Notes: generated from the letters alone by a model not told the origin. Positions 39,441 to 48,972 are shown, counted from the stretch's first letter. The stretch is 64,000 bases of DNA from Nitrosovibrio sp. Nv6 (GCF_900110495.1 NZ_FODX01000006.1:1-64000), one strand, 5' to 3'. Made by a program: numbers and translations.

Positions 39441-39845
39441 ATGATTGGAATTTTAATTATCTCGCACGGTAATCTGGGCGATAGCCTTATCCATTGCGCT
39501 AATCACGTGATGGGGAGGAAGTCGCCGTATTTGACGCATCTGAGTATTACCATTCAGGACGACCCTGATGTTGTCATGCCGAGGGCGCTCGAGCTGGTCA
39601 GAGAACTGGACCAGGGCGATGGCGTACTGGTGTTGAGTGACATCTGCGGTGCAACGCCGTGCAATATAGCCAGTCGGCTGATTAGCTCGGGAAAGGTGGA
39701 GTGTCTCGCTGGCGTTAATCTGCCAATGCTGATACGGGCGCTTACCTATCGCAATGAATCACTTGGGGTAGTTGGGGAAAAAGCATTGGCAGGCGGCAAG
39801 GAAGGCGTCATGCGTCTGGATCCAGGACTGCAAAATGCAATATAG
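39441..39845 (+). CDS. PTS EIIA component, mannose family
   Basis: A 134-residue EIIA-Man domain protein. The phosphorylated His is in ILIISHGNLGDSLI (residue 9); LVLSDICGATPCNIASRLI is also typical. No EIIB/EIIC permease is encoded nearby, so it is likely regulatory rather than for sugar uptake. It overlaps ptsH by 8 bp, and gshB-EIIA-ptsH-ptsI is a conserved order in betaproteobacteria. Confidence 0.9.
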   Translation: MIGILIISHGNLGDSLIHCANHVMGRKSPYLTHLSITIQDDPDVVMPRALELVRELDQGDGVLVLSDICGATPCNIASRLISSGKVECLAGVNLPMLIRALTYRNESLGVVGEKALAGGKEGVMRLDPGLQNAI

Positions 39846-40104
39846 AGAAGTCAAGATTCTGAACAAATTGGGAATGCATGCCCGTGCTTCCGCAAAGCTT
39901 ACCCAATTGGCCGGCCGATACCGCAGCGAAGTATGGTTGTCACGAAATGAGCGGAAAGTCAATGCAAAAAGCATTATGGGAGTCATGATGCTGGCGGCGA
40001 ATCAGGGCGTCACCCTGGGCATTGAAACAACGGGCGCGGACGAGGCAGAAGCGATGCAGGCCCTGGTAAACCTGATCGAGAATCGGTTCGGAGAAAGCGA
40101 GTGA
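39838..40104 (+). CDS. ptsH: HPr phosphocarrier protein
   Basis: An 88-residue HPr with the phosphorylated His15 in LNKLGMHARASAKL and the regulatory Ser46 region in AKSIMGVMMLAA, which HPr kinase would modify. The ATG at 39838 lies inside the EIIA gene, giving an 8-bp overlap; its own 3' end overlaps ptsI by 4 bp (GTGA). It accepts phosphate from EI and passes it to EIIA. Confidence 0.95.
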   Translation, partial: QYREVKILNKLGMHARASAKLTQLAGRYRSEVWLSRNERKVNAKSIMGVMMLAANQGVTLGIETTGADEAEAMQALVNLIENRFGESE

Positions 40105-41828
40105 GCTTTGTGTTGCACGGTGTGGGGGTTTCCGGCGGCATTGCGATAGGACACGCTCATCTTGCATCCCATGCCGCGCTGGAGGTGGCGCATCACACCG
40201 TGCCGCAGGATCAGGTCAGCAATGAGATCTCCCGCCTCGACACGGCATTCACAGCAGTTCGTGAAGAGCTTGAGGCATTGCATGCCTCCGTTGTCAGTGG
40301 CCCCGCAGCCGCAGAATATGGCGCATTTCTCGATCTGCATCGGATGATTCTGGACGATCCCACGCTTTCCACCGCGGCAAAAACCTATATTGCTCAAAAC
40401 CAGTGTAACGCTGAATGGGCTATCACCCAGCAGATGGACGTATTGATGGCGCAGTTCGAGGAGATTGAGGATGCATATCTCCGTGAACGAAAAACCGATG
40501 TCATTCAAGTGGTGGAAAGAGTACTGAAAGCTTTGCTGGGCCACCCCGGTTATGTTCCAGCCCCGCTAAAGCACGATGGGGACAGTATTCTGGTTGCCCA
40601 TGATTTAAGTCCCGCCGATGTGCTGCAGTATAAACAGCACTGGTTTACCGCGTTTCTCACCGACTTGGGCGGTTTGACTTCACACACCGCTATCGTCGCG
40701 CGCAGTCTCAATATTCCCTCTATCGTGGCCCTGCATCATGCGCGCCAGCTCATTCGTGATAACGATGTGCTGATCGTGGACGGCAGCCAGGGTGTAGTAA
40801 TAGTCGATCCTGACGAGCATGTGCTGTCTGAGTATCGGCTGCGCCAGAGCCAGCTCGAATTGGAAAAACAGAAGCTGAAGCGCATCAAGACAATTGCTGC
40901 GACGACGCTGGACGGCACGACGATAGAATTGCACGCCAACATCGAACTGCCTCAGGATGTTGAACAGGTAAAAGAAAACGGAGCGACCGGCATCGGCCTG
41001 TTCCGCAGTGAGTTCCTGTTTCTCAATCGCGATACGCTGCCCGACGAGGACGAACAGTTTGAAGCATATCGTACCGTGGCCCGAAAAATGCGGGGACTGC
41101 CGGTAACGATACGCACATTCGATCTGGGCGCCGACAAGAATCTTGACCACGCAAAGCGAGTGGCAGCCAATCCGGCGCTGGGATTGCGCGCCATCCGGCT
41201 GAGTCTGGCTGAACCGCAAATGTTCAATACCCAGTTGCGCGCGATTCTGCGCGCTTCCCGTTATGGCCAGATTCATATTCTGGTGCCGATGCTCTCCAGT
41301 GTTTCCGAAATCACGCAGACATTGCATTTTGTCGAAAACGCCAAACAAAGCTTGCGCAACGAAAAAATTCCTTTCGACGAGAAAATACAAGTGGGAGGAA
41401 TGATTGAGATCCCTGCCGCTGCGCTGTGCCTCGATATTTTCATGCGCAAGCTGGATTTCCTGTCAATCGGCACCAACGATCTGATTCAGTACACCCTGGC
41501 GATAGACCGTGCCGATGACTCTGTGGCACACCTCTATGACTCGTTGCATCCGGCGGTGTTGCGACTGGTGGCTCATATCATACGCAGCGCCAACCGGACC
41601 GGGATACCGGTGTCGGTATGCGGCGAAATTGCCGGGGATCTGGTGTTCACCCGGCTTCTACTCGGTTTTGGGCTCAGGTCATTTTCCATGCATCCCGCGC
41701 AACTGCTGACTGTGAAAAGAGAGGTATTGAGAAGTAACCTGCCTGATATCATACCGCTCACGCAAAAAATACTTAAAGCCGACGATCCGGATAGAATTCA
41801 TGCGTTATTGATGAAGCTGAATGGCTGA
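40101..41828 (+). CDS. ptsI: Phosphoenolpyruvate-protein phosphotransferase (EI)
   Basis: A 575-residue enzyme I that starts the PTS phosphorelay from PEP. The phosphorylated His lies in LGGLTSHTAIVARSLNIP (about residue 193); the PEP-binding domain has GIGLFRSEFLF, RTFDLGADKN, GGMIEIPAAAL and FLSIGTNDLIQYTLAIDR, and the active-site Cys is in VSVCGEIAGD. The start GTG overlaps ptsH. Together with HPr and EIIA it forms a complete relay without a visible permease. Confidence 0.96.
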   Translation: MSFVLHGVGVSGGIAIGHAHLASHAALEVAHHTVPQDQVSNEISRLDTAFTAVREELEALHASVVSGPAAAEYGAFLDLHRMILDDPTLSTAAKTYIAQNQCNAEWAITQQMDVLMAQFEEIEDAYLRERKTDVIQVVERVLKALLGHPGYVPAPLKHDGDSILVAHDLSPADVLQYKQHWFTAFLTDLGGLTSHTAIVARSLNIPSIVALHHARQLIRDNDVLIVDGSQGVVIVDPDEHVLSEYRLRQSQLELEKQKLKRIKTIAATTLDGTTIELHANIELPQDVEQVKENGATGIGLFRSEFLFLNRDTLPDEDEQFEAYRTVARKMRGLPVTIRTFDLGADKNLDHAKRVAANPALGLRAIRLSLAEPQMFNTQLRAILRASRYGQIHILVPMLSSVSEITQTLHFVENAKQSLRNEKIPFDEKIQVGGMIEIPAAALCLDIFMRKLDFLSIGTNDLIQYTLAIDRADDSVAHLYDSLHPAVLRLVAHIIRSANRTGIPVSVCGEIAGDLVFTRLLLGFGLRSFSMHPAQLLTVKREVLRSNLPDIIPLTQKILKADDPDRIHALLMKLNG

Positions 41829-42075
41829 CGTTTTTGTATGAGGACTAATGAGCAACGATGCGCAGTTGGATTTTCAGAGGTGTGTTTGACTATAATTGCC
41901 GGTTACGGATTGCATTCATCGCGCCCGAAGATACAACCGCCAAGTCACGCAGGATCTTTTTATACGCGAATACGCGAGATAAGGGAGATCAAAATTGCTG
42001 TTTATCTTTTACATGTATTTGCAGTTCATTAGTTATAAATCATCCTTCTGATCTCCTGACGGTTTTTTCACGTTA

Positions 42076-43203
42076 ATGCAAGATTCTGATTCAATTAGTA
42101 TCGTCGCGCCGCAAATTGCGCGTTTCGACACGCCCTTGCATTTAAAGAGCGGGACAGCGCTCGACAATTACGAGTTGGTATATGAAACCTACGGCGAACT
42201 CAACGCCGCCAGATCCAACGCTGTACTGATTTGCCACGCACTTTCAGGTAATCATCATCTCGCTGGCTTCTACGCGGACAATCCAAAGAGCGGAGGCTGG
42301 TGGAATAACATGATCGGCGCCGGCAAATCCATCGATACCAAAAAATTCTTTGTCATAGGAGTGAACAACCTTGGCGGTTGCCACGGTTCCACCGGACCTG
42401 CCAGCATCAATGCAAAAACCGGCAAATGCTACGGTCCGGATTTTCCGGTAGTGACGGTAGAAGACTGGGTGCAAACACAGGTAAGGCTGGCGGACTACCT
42501 CGGCATCGATCAATTCGCAGCAGTGGCGGGCGGCAGCCTTGGTGGAATGCAGGCCCTGCAATGGACGCTCGATTTTCCGGAAAGGGTGCGCCACGCACTG
42601 ATCATCGCCGCTGCAGCCAAGTTAACCGCGCAAAACATCGCTTTCAATGATGTTGCACGCCAGGCGATCATTACCGATCAGGATTTTCACGGCGGGGATT
42701 ACTATTCGCACGGCGTAGTGCCACGGCGGGGGTTACGGCTTGCCCGCATGCTGGGGCATATCACCTATCTGTCGGATGATGCGATGGCGGCGAAGTTCGG
42801 ACGGGAACTGCGTAACGGCGCACTCGCGTTCGGTTACGACGTTGAGTTCGAAATAGAGTCGTACCTGCGCTATCAGGGAGACAAATTCGCCGACCAGTTC
42901 GATGCGAATACCTATTTGCTGATGACCAAGGCACTGGATTATTTTGATCCCGCATACCAGCACAACAACGATTTGAGCGCGGCATTCCGCGCCGCCAAGG
43001 CAAATTACCTGGTGTTGTCTTTTACTACCGACTGGCGTTTTTCGCCCGAACGCTCGCGCGCCATTGTCAGAGCATTGCTGGATAACGAACTGAATGTCAG
43101 TTATGCGGAAATCACGTCCAGCCATGGACATGATTCCTTTCTGATGGAAGATCGTCATTATCACAAGCTGGTTCGCGCTTATATGGACAACATTGTTATA
43201 TAA
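42076..43203 (+). CDS. metX: Homoserine O-acyltransferase MetX
   Basis: A 375-residue alpha/beta hydrolase that acylates homoserine in methionine synthesis. The nucleophile elbow is [14 protein letters not shown] (Ser about 151); the catalytic Asp and His are in [13 protein letters not shown] and [21 protein letters not shown] and [12 protein letters not shown] are family markers. MetX from betaproteobacteria is often succinyl- rather than acetyl-specific; this sequence alone does not settle it. It forms a functional pair with metW, separated here by a HugZ-like gene. Confidence 0.95.
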   Translation: MQDSDSISIVAPQIARFDTPLHLKSGTALDNYELVYETYGELNAARSNAVLICHALSGNHHLAGFYADNPKSGGWWNNMIGAGKSIDTKKFFVIGVNNLGGCHGSTGPASINAKTGKCYGPDFPVVTVEDWVQTQVRLADYLGIDQFAAVAGGSLGGMQALQWTLDFPERVRHALIIAAAAKLTAQNIAFNDVARQAIITDQDFHGGDYYSHGVVPRRGLRLARMLGHITYLSDDAMAAKFGRELRNGALAFGYDVEFEIESYLRYQGDKFADQFDANTYLLMTKALDYFDPAYQHNNDLSAAFRAAKANYLVLSFTTDWRFSPERSRAIVRALLDNELNVSYAEITSSHGHDSFLMEDRHYHKLVRAYMDNIVI

Positions 43204-43363
43204 GAAGACAGAGATAATCGTATGGAATGGATCCTTGAAAAATCGGCCATTAAGCGGTTAAATTATCCATTGTTTATGCGGATCGCCGCCATGACTTGCG
43301 TCCTCGGCAGATAAATGAGCATCGCCCGAAGCTTTATTTCCAGATACGCCTTACCGGAGTTCC

Positions 43364-44059
43364 ATGAATAGTGCGTGTGCAGCTCGTCGGTTGTTACGAG
43401 CCCATCGCTATGGCGCGTTATGTGCCCTGTCGAAGAAGTTCAACGGCCATCCATTCGGCTCAATGACGTCGTATATGGTGGATCACGACGGCAGCCCGCT
43501 CATCCTTATCAGCACATTGGCGGAGCATACCAAGAATATCCAGCACGATCCTCGCGTCAGCCTCATTACATACAGCCAGGACGACTCGGATATCCAGTCA
43601 CAAGCGCGCATCACGGTGGTGGGCGAGGCACAACCGGCAATGGATAAACAGCAGATCGGTACGCGCTATCTGCGCTATTTTCCGGAGGCACAAAGCTACC
43701 TCGTCATGAGCGATTTTTCTTTCTACCGCATCAGGCCGCTGACGCTGCGTTACATTGGCGGCTTCGGCAAAATCCATTGGGTTTCGGCAGCCAGCTATCT
43801 GGTAGCGCCCTATCCATTGATCGAACAGGAGGACGGCGTCATCACACACATGAACACGGATCATCGCGACACTATGCGCCGCTACTGCCGGCACGTTCAT
43901 CAACGGGATACGCTGAACGTGGAAATGCTGGGTATCGACTGTGACGGTTTCGATGTGCGTGCCGATGACCGGATATTGCGTTTCGATTTTACGGAGAGGG
44001 TTCTGGATGCGCAGCAGGCCAGACGTGCATTAGTGGAAATGGCGCGAAGCGCAGGATAA
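43364..44059 (+). CDS. HugZ-like FMN-binding split-barrel protein with DUF2470
   Basis: A 231-residue protein. The N-terminal 150 residues are a pyridoxamine-phosphate-oxidase-like split barrel (ALCALSKKFNGHPFGSMTSYM, LILISTLAEHTKNIQHDPRVSL), and the C-terminal 75 residues are a DUF2470-type domain (HMNTDHRDTMRRYCRH with several His). This is the arrangement of HugZ heme oxygenases and related proteins. The heme-binding His cannot be confirmed. SD CGGAG precedes the ATG. It lies between metX and metW with about 160 bp on each side. Confidence 0.85.
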   Translation: MNSACAARRLLRAHRYGALCALSKKFNGHPFGSMTSYMVDHDGSPLILISTLAEHTKNIQHDPRVSLITYSQDDSDIQSQARITVVGEAQPAMDKQQIGTRYLRYFPEAQSYLVMSDFSFYRIRPLTLRYIGGFGKIHWVSAASYLVAPYPLIEQEDGVITHMNTDHRDTMRRYCRHVHQRDTLNVEMLGIDCDGFDVRADDRILRFDFTERVLDAQQARRALVEMARSAG

Positions 44060-44223
44060 TCCTCCTACCACCGATGTGATCAGGGTGACTACACTCTGCG
44101 TGTAACTAATTAGACGCTACAATATTCGGAATTCTGTCACTCCCTTCGCCTGACGAGAACCGTTTGATGCCATTTGGCCCGAACCTATAAACAACATTTT
44201 TTGATGCGGGATTCATAACTCCT

Positions 44224-44856
44224 GTGAATACTGAAGACGTGGCTGACATTACTGCCCCATCCGTTGCCTACACGCATAGGCCCGATTTTGCCGTCATTGC
44301 TGCATGGGTAAAACCGGGCGCGAAAGTGCTTGATCTCGGCTGTGGGGATGGCTCGCTTATATGTTTTTTGCGCGACGCACGCAACATCCGCGGCTATGGC
44401 GTGGAAATTGACGATACCAATGTTCTGGCTTGTTTCAATAATGGGGTAAACGTAATACAGAGCGATCTGGAATCGGGGCTGCAAAGTTTCGAATCGGGAT
44501 CATTCGATTATGTGGTTCTCTCGCAAACGTTGCAGGCAGTAAAAAATACGGAGAACATCGTCAAGGAAATGCTGCGGGTGAGCAAAGAAGGCATCGTGTC
44601 ATTCCCGAATTTCGGGTACTGGAAAAATCGCCTGCAGGTTTTATCGGGCAACATGCCTGTTTCGGAAGCGCTGCCCTATCAATGGTTCGACACGCCTAAC
44701 ATTCACAACTGTACGTTGGGTGATTTTGAGGAATTCTGCAGCCAGCATGGCGCACGCATTCTCGAACGCAGTGTAATGAGTGGAAATCATCAGATCACAT
44801 TTATGCCTAATTTGCTGGGAATGCTGGCGTTTTACCGGTTTGAACAGCAGAAATAG
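44224..44856 (+). CDS. metW: Methionine biosynthesis protein MetW
   Basis: A 210-residue SAM-methyltransferase-fold protein: the SAM motif VLDLGCGDGSLICFL is near residue 40, followed by GVEID and the family's FPNFGYWKNRLQVLSGNMPVSE region. MetW associates with MetX and is needed for its full activity in several proteobacteria. The start is GTG at 44224. The adjacent ampG gene is convergent. Confidence 0.93.
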   Translation: MNTEDVADITAPSVAYTHRPDFAVIAAWVKPGAKVLDLGCGDGSLICFLRDARNIRGYGVEIDDTNVLACFNNGVNVIQSDLESGLQSFESGSFDYVVLSQTLQAVKNTENIVKEMLRVSKEGIVSFPNFGYWKNRLQVLSGNMPVSEALPYQWFDTPNIHNCTLGDFEEFCSQHGARILERSVMSGNHQITFMPNLLGMLAFYRFEQQK

Positions 44857-44877
44857 CGGCAGAAATACTTATCAGTA

Positions 44878-46266
44878 TCACTTCAAACGCGCAGAGGACT
44901 CGGCAGTTTCGAATTTCGCCCGTCCGGCCAGCCATACCAGAATTAAAACCGGCAGGCCGAGTAACGCCGTGCCGGTAAAGAAGCTGGCATAACCGTACGC
45001 ATCGACGAAGTCGCCGCTGAATCCGGCGATGAATTTTGGCAGCAACAACATCACTGAGCTGAACAGCGCGTACTGCGTAGCGGAATAGGCCGAGTTGGTG
45101 AGACCGGAAAGATAAGCGATAAAAGCTGAAGAGGCGATGCCGCCGGACAGATTATCGGCTGAGATGGTAAATATCAATCCGGTGACGTCGTGCCCGCGCC
45201 CTGTCAGCCAGACAAAAAGCAGATTAGTCGCCGCCGACAATACTGCTCCCAGAAAAAGCGTACGCATGATACCGATTTTCGCCGTCAGCACCCCTCCTAT
45301 GGCTGCGCCGACGATCGTCATGATGACCCCATAAACCTTGGAAACCGTTGCCACTTCGTCCTTTGTGTAACCCATGTCGACATAAAAAGGGTTGCTCATC
45401 ACGCCCATTACGACATCCGAGATGCGGTAAACGGCGATTAACGCCAGAATCAGCAAAGCCTGCCCGCCATGGCGCACAATAAAGTCACGGAAAGGCGCTA
45501 CCATTGCTCCATACAGCCAGGCGAACAGCTGTTCGAGTTTGCTGTTCAGATGCCAGTGAGCGATGGTTTTCCGGGCGCGGTCCTCATTCTCGGAGATGAG
45601 ACGAGTGACTGGAACTTCCGGCTCGCGGATAATCAGGGTGGTAACAATCCCGACCCCCATGCAGGCAGCCATCGTCAGGTAGGCAATACGCCAAGGCGCG
45701 TGCTCGTAAGTCACCTCTGAAAGATCTGCGGCCGCAGCGATCCACAAAGCACCAGCGGAAGCCAGAATCATCGCCAGGCGATAACCCGCCTGGTAAGTGG
45801 CGGCCATGGCGCCCTGTAGCCTCGGTGCGACGGCTTCGATCCGATAGGCGTCCAGGGCGATATCCTGAGTGGCGGAAGCGAAAGCAACAGCCAGGGCGAA
45901 GAAGACCATATGCGCCAGGTTCTCGAGTGGGTCGGTGCTGGCTATACCGACCAGCGCGACGGCAATGGCGACTTGCGATAGCAAAAGCCACGCACGCCGC
46001 CGGCCAAGCAATCGCGTTAATAACGGCAACGGCAGGCGATCCACCAGCGGAGACCACATCCATTTGAAACCATAAGCCAGACCGATCCAGCTCAAGTGGC
46101 CGATAGTGGAACGGTCGATTCCGGCTTCCCGCAGCCAGAATGAAAGCGTGCCCATTACCAGCAACAGGGGCAAACCGGCAGAGAAGCCCAGTGACAGCAT
46201 TCCCAGCACCCTGGGATGCGTATATATGCGAAAAGCATGCAGCCAGCTGGATAGGGTGGCTGACAT
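44878..46266 (-). CDS. ampG: MFS transporter, AmpG muropeptide permease type
   Basis: A 462-residue major-facilitator protein with about 12-14 membrane helices. AmpG-typical segments are LGFSAGLPLLLVMGTLSFWLREAGID, SWIGLAYGFKWMWSPLVDRL, and ATQDIALDAYRIE. It imports GlcNAc-anhydroMurNAc-peptides for cell-wall recycling. The gene ends 21 bp from metW, tail to tail. Confidence 0.92.
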   Translation of the reverse strand: MSATLSSWLHAFRIYTHPRVLGMLSLGFSAGLPLLLVMGTLSFWLREAGIDRSTIGHLSWIGLAYGFKWMWSPLVDRLPLPLLTRLLGRRRAWLLLSQVAIAVALVGIASTDPLENLAHMVFFALAVAFASATQDIALDAYRIEAVAPRLQGAMAATYQAGYRLAMILASAGALWIAAAADLSEVTYEHAPWRIAYLTMAACMGVGIVTTLIIREPEVPVTRLISENEDRARKTIAHWHLNSKLEQLFAWLYGAMVAPFRDFIVRHGGQALLILALIAVYRISDVVMGVMSNPFYVDMGYTKDEVATVSKVYGVIMTIVGAAIGGVLTAKIGIMRTLFLGAVLSAATNLLFVWLTGRGHDVTGLIFTISADNLSGGIASSAFIAYLSGLTNSAYSATQYALFSSVMLLLPKFIAGFSGDFVDAYGYASFFTGTALLGLPVLILVWLAGRAKFETAESSARLK

Positions 46267-46339
46267 TATTCCAGACCCGGCATTCGGACAGGACGTGGTC
46301 TCCCAATCGGTTTTGAGCGGTCAACCGTCGGGATCGGAA

Positions 46340-47113
46340 TCATAAATTGTAGTCGTAGTCGATAATAAGCGGCGAATGATCAGAGAAACGTTCGGTCTTG
46401 TAAATCGAAACCGCGTTGGCTTTGGCAGCAATTCCCGGCGTGGCAATCTGATAGTCGATGCGCCAACCGACATTTTTCGCCCAAGCCTGTCCTCGATTTG
46501 ACCACCAGGTATATTGCTCAGGCTCTACATTGATTTGCCTGAATACGTCTACAAACCCAAGCTCTTGAAAAACGCCGGTAAGCCAGGTGCGTTCTTCAGG
46601 AAGAAAGCCGGAATTCTTCTGGTTGGATCGCCAGTTTTTCAGATCGATTTCCTTATGGGCAATGTTCCAGTCACCACATAAAATAATCTCACTGCCGCAA
46701 TCAGCCAGTTTTTTAAGCATGGGGAAAAATCGCTCCATGAAAAAGAATTTGGCAGCCTGCCGATGCTCACCGCTCGATCCCGAAGGAAAATAGATCGATA
46801 TCACACTCAAATGGCCAAAGTCCAGGCGTAGAAAGCGTCCTTCCGCATCAATCTCAGGAATGCCTAACCCCTCGATGACATTGTCCGGCTCATGCCGGCT
46901 ATAGATACCCACACCGCTGTATCCTCTTTTTTCAGCACAGTGAAAATAACCATGGTAGCTATCAGGCGCGAGGATTTCCCCAGTAATGTCGCTGGTTTGT
47001 GCTTTCAGTTCCTGCACGCATACCAGATCCGCGTCCTGCATTTTCAGCCATTGAAAAAAACCCTTGCTTGCGGCGGAGCGCACGCCGTTCAGGTTAAGCG
47101 TTATAATTCGCAC
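46340..47113 (-). CDS. xth: Exodeoxyribonuclease III
   Basis: A 257-residue AP endonuclease/3' exonuclease of base excision repair. Motifs are ITLNLNGVRSAASKGFFQWL, VQELKAQ, the active-site Tyr region YSGVGIYSR, GDWNIAHKEID and the C-terminal SDHSPLIIDY. The open frame runs to 47329, but the true N-terminus (VRIITLNLNG) begins at the GTG at 47113. The divergent pyrE probably starts only 24 bp away, so both promoters must lie within the other gene's leader or coding region. Confidence 0.93.
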   Translation of the reverse strand: MRIITLNLNGVRSAASKGFFQWLKMQDADLVCVQELKAQTSDITGEILAPDSYHGYFHCAEKRGYSGVGIYSRHEPDNVIEGLGIPEIDAEGRFLRLDFGHLSVISIYFPSGSSGEHRQAAKFFFMERFFPMLKKLADCGSEIILCGDWNIAHKEIDLKNWRSNQKNSGFLPEERTWLTGVFQELGFVDVFRQINVEPEQYTWWSNRGQAWAKNVGWRIDYQIATPGIAAKANAVSIYKTERFSDHSPLIIDYDYNL

Positions 47114-47137
47114 GTCTATTTTTTCCGATTTGTCATA

Positions 47138-47794
47138 GTGATATCCGATTTCCGGCAGGAGTTCATTGAATTTGCCATCAGCCGTAACGTATTGTGCTTT
47201 GGTGAATTCAAAACTAAAGCAGGGCGAATGTCGCCATATTTTTTTAACGCCGGGCTGTTCAATGATGGGGATTCTCTGAGGAAGCTGGGTCAATTTTACG
47301 CCAAAGCGATTCTTGCTGCCCATCTTCAATTTGACATGCTATTTGGCCCTGCTTACAAAGGCATTCCGCTGGTGAGTTGTATTGCCATTGCGCTGGCCGA
47401 GCGTGGATATAACTACCCTTTCTGCTTCAACCGCAAGGAGTCGAAAGATCATGGCGAAGGCGGAAACCTCGTGGGCGCGCCGCTTGCAGGACGCGTGCTG
47501 ATCGCGGACGATGTGATTTCCGCAGGTACTTCCGTGCGTGAGTCTGTTGGCCATATTCAGGCTGCTGGCGCTACGCCGGCAGGTGTGATTATCGCGCTTG
47601 ATCGGATGGAGCGTGGAAACGGGACGCTTTCGGCGGTGCAAGAAGTTTATTGTGCTTATGGAATTCGCGTCGCGAGCATCGTCAACCTGGACGAAATTAC
47701 AACTTATCTGCGGACCAGAAAAGACCAGGCGCACAATCTGCGCAAGGTTGAAGAATACCGCGCACGATATGGCATAGCTGATCAGACAGCCTAG
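47138..47794 (+). CDS. pyrE: Orotate phosphoribosyltransferase
   Basis: A 218-residue enzyme of pyrimidine synthesis joining orotate and PRPP. It has FGEFKTKAGRMSPYFFNAG near residue 25, FGPAYKGIPL, YPFCFNRKESKDHGEGG and the PRPP-binding VLIADDVISAGTSV. GTG at 47138 (giving ISDFRQEFIEFA) fits family N-termini; the frame is open further upstream. Its stop overlaps that of the next, convergent gene by 3 bp. Confidence 0.94.
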   Translation: MISDFRQEFIEFAISRNVLCFGEFKTKAGRMSPYFFNAGLFNDGDSLRKLGQFYAKAILAAHLQFDMLFGPAYKGIPLVSCIAIALAERGYNYPFCFNRKESKDHGEGGNLVGAPLAGRVLIADDVISAGTSVRESVGHIQAAGATPAGVIIALDRMERGNGTLSAVQEVYCAYGIRVASIVNLDEITTYLRTRKDQAHNLRKVEEYRARYGIADQTA

Positions 47795-48306
47795 TTGCTT
47801 GATGGATGTTCAGCAGGGGGCTGATTCAGAGGTTCATATGGCATTTCCTCCGGCGGGGTTGGCAGCATGATTTCTCCCTTCGAGTCGAAGCGCCTTCCGC
47901 CGATGGGCCCCATTCCGCCCAGTCGGCCGTGCAGCTGGTAGTCAGCCTTGGTACGGTCGCCAGTTGCGAAGTCGAATGCGTGACGAATCATTGCCGTTGC
48001 GGGTACGGTAACCGGAACGGTAATGACCGTTTCTCCAAAGCGCGGAACAACACCGCGCTGGGCGCTCACGCCGCTCGCGAAACTCATCCCCCGTAAATCC
48101 AGATCAAGCGCGATACCATCGTAATCAAGTGGTTTTTCGCTATGATTCTGAATCCTGAGGTGTACTGCGAAGCGCGCCTCCATGCCTTTTCCCTCCAGAG
48201 GCTCAAGTCCAGCGACGGAAATCCGAAGCGGATCCTGCCGCTCCAATGCCGCACATCCGGAAAGGAGGAGAAACAACGCCGAGACAAGCAATATGAGGTG
48301 GTTCAT
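47791..48306 (-). CDS. LEA type 2 (WHy-domain) lipoprotein
   Basis: A 171-residue lipoprotein. The signal ends at the lipobox LSGC (near residue 18); the remaining domain reads ISVAGLEPLEGKGMEARFAVHLRIQN, then LDYDGIALDLDLRG and VPVTVPA, the beta sandwich of LEA-2/WHy proteins. A Pro-rich tail ends it. In bacteria such proteins are exported and of unclear, possibly desiccation-related, role. It overlaps the pyrE stop. Confidence 0.85.
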   Translation of the reverse strand: MNHLILLVSALFLLLSGCAALERQDPLRISVAGLEPLEGKGMEARFAVHLRIQNHSEKPLDYDGIALDLDLRGMSFASGVSAQRGVVPRFGETVITVPVTVPATAMIRHAFDFATGDRTKADYQLHGRLGGMGPIGGRRFDSKGEIMLPTPPEEMPYEPLNQPPAEHPSSN

Positions 48307-48385
48307 AGGTTACCAGCGCTACAAACCGAAATCATAACTCGAATAGTTCATGGTTTGACGCATTTGCGCTTATTTTTTGCCTGAT

Positions 48386-48523
48386 ATGAAGAAGCAGCTG
48401 ATCGAGTATTATTTTTTAAGGGTGCGTTTCCCAAGGAACGCCTTGCTCGAGGAGCAAATTGCTGAAGGACGCGTTGCCCGGGGAGCGGAAAGCATACTGG
48501 AGACTACCCCTGCCGGTATCTAA
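48386..48523 (+). CDS. Possible 45-aa small protein upstream of rnpB
   Basis: ATG at 48386 opens a 45-codon frame (MKKQLIEYYFLRVRF, PRNALLEEQIAEGRVARGAE, SILETTPAGI) with plausible codon use and an amphipathic helix in the middle. It has no clear SD and no family I recognise. It is the only candidate in the 360-bp stretch between the LEA-2 gene and the RNase P RNA; it may be chance. Confidence 0.3.
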   Translation: MKKQLIEYYFLRVRFPRNALLEEQIAEGRVARGAESILETTPAGI

Positions 48524-48629
48524 CCAGCAGGTTTGGATCGTTTATTACCTGCTGAACGACAGCTCATACTCCCATACATGTTTCAGCTCGAGTCCGCAGA
48601 TAAGACGTCACATGTTCGAACGGCTGAGT

Positions 48630-48659
48630 TTGCTCCGTTCGCCCAGGTTAGGGTATTAT
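48630..48659 (+). promoter_or_regulatory. Sigma-70-type promoter of rnpB
   Basis: TTGCTC (48630-48635) and TATTAT (48654-48659), spaced 18 bp, lie with the -10 ending 7 nt before the inferred 5' end of the RNase P RNA at 48667. The fit of distance to the RNA end supports the assignment. Confidence 0.55.
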
Positions 48660-48666
48660 TCATATC

Positions 48667-48972
48667 GAAGCTGGCTAGACAGTCGCTGCTTGCCTTTCAG
48701 CAATGAAAGGCAAGGGGAGGAAAGTCCGGGCTCCACAGAGCAGGATGCCGGTTAATGACCGGCCGCCGCGAGGTGAGGAATAGGGCCACAGAGACGAGCG
48801 TATTAAGTTACGGTGAAACGCGGTAACCTCCATCCGGAGCAAGACCAAATAGGCAGGCTATGATGCTGCTCGCTGAGCCTGCGGGTAGGTCGCTTGAGCG
48901 CGCGGGCAACCGCGCGTCTAGAGGAATGATTGTCCAAGACAGAACCCGGCTTATCGGCCAGCTTCCTTTGTT
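48667..48972 (+). ncRNA. rnpB: RNase P RNA, bacterial class A
   Basis: The catalytic RNA that removes the 5' leader of pre-tRNA. The ends pair perfectly as P1: GAAGCTGG (48667-48674) with CCAGCTTC (48958-48965). Conserved blocks are present in order: GAGGAAAGTCCGGGCTCCACAG, AATAGGGCCACAGAGACGAG, GTGAAACGCGGTAACCTCC, AATAGGCAGGC, GCTGAGCCTGCGGGTAG, TAGAGGAATGATTGTC, and AGAACCCGGCTTATCGGCC. A T-rich tail follows, so the 3' end is approximate. ORFs drawn across it on either strand are spurious. Confidence 0.95.

Noticed and set aside
41829-42075. Possible SAM or SAH riboswitch upstream of metX
   Set aside because: I found a TATAAT (41891-41896) but no conserved SAM-binding core or paired elements of known classes.
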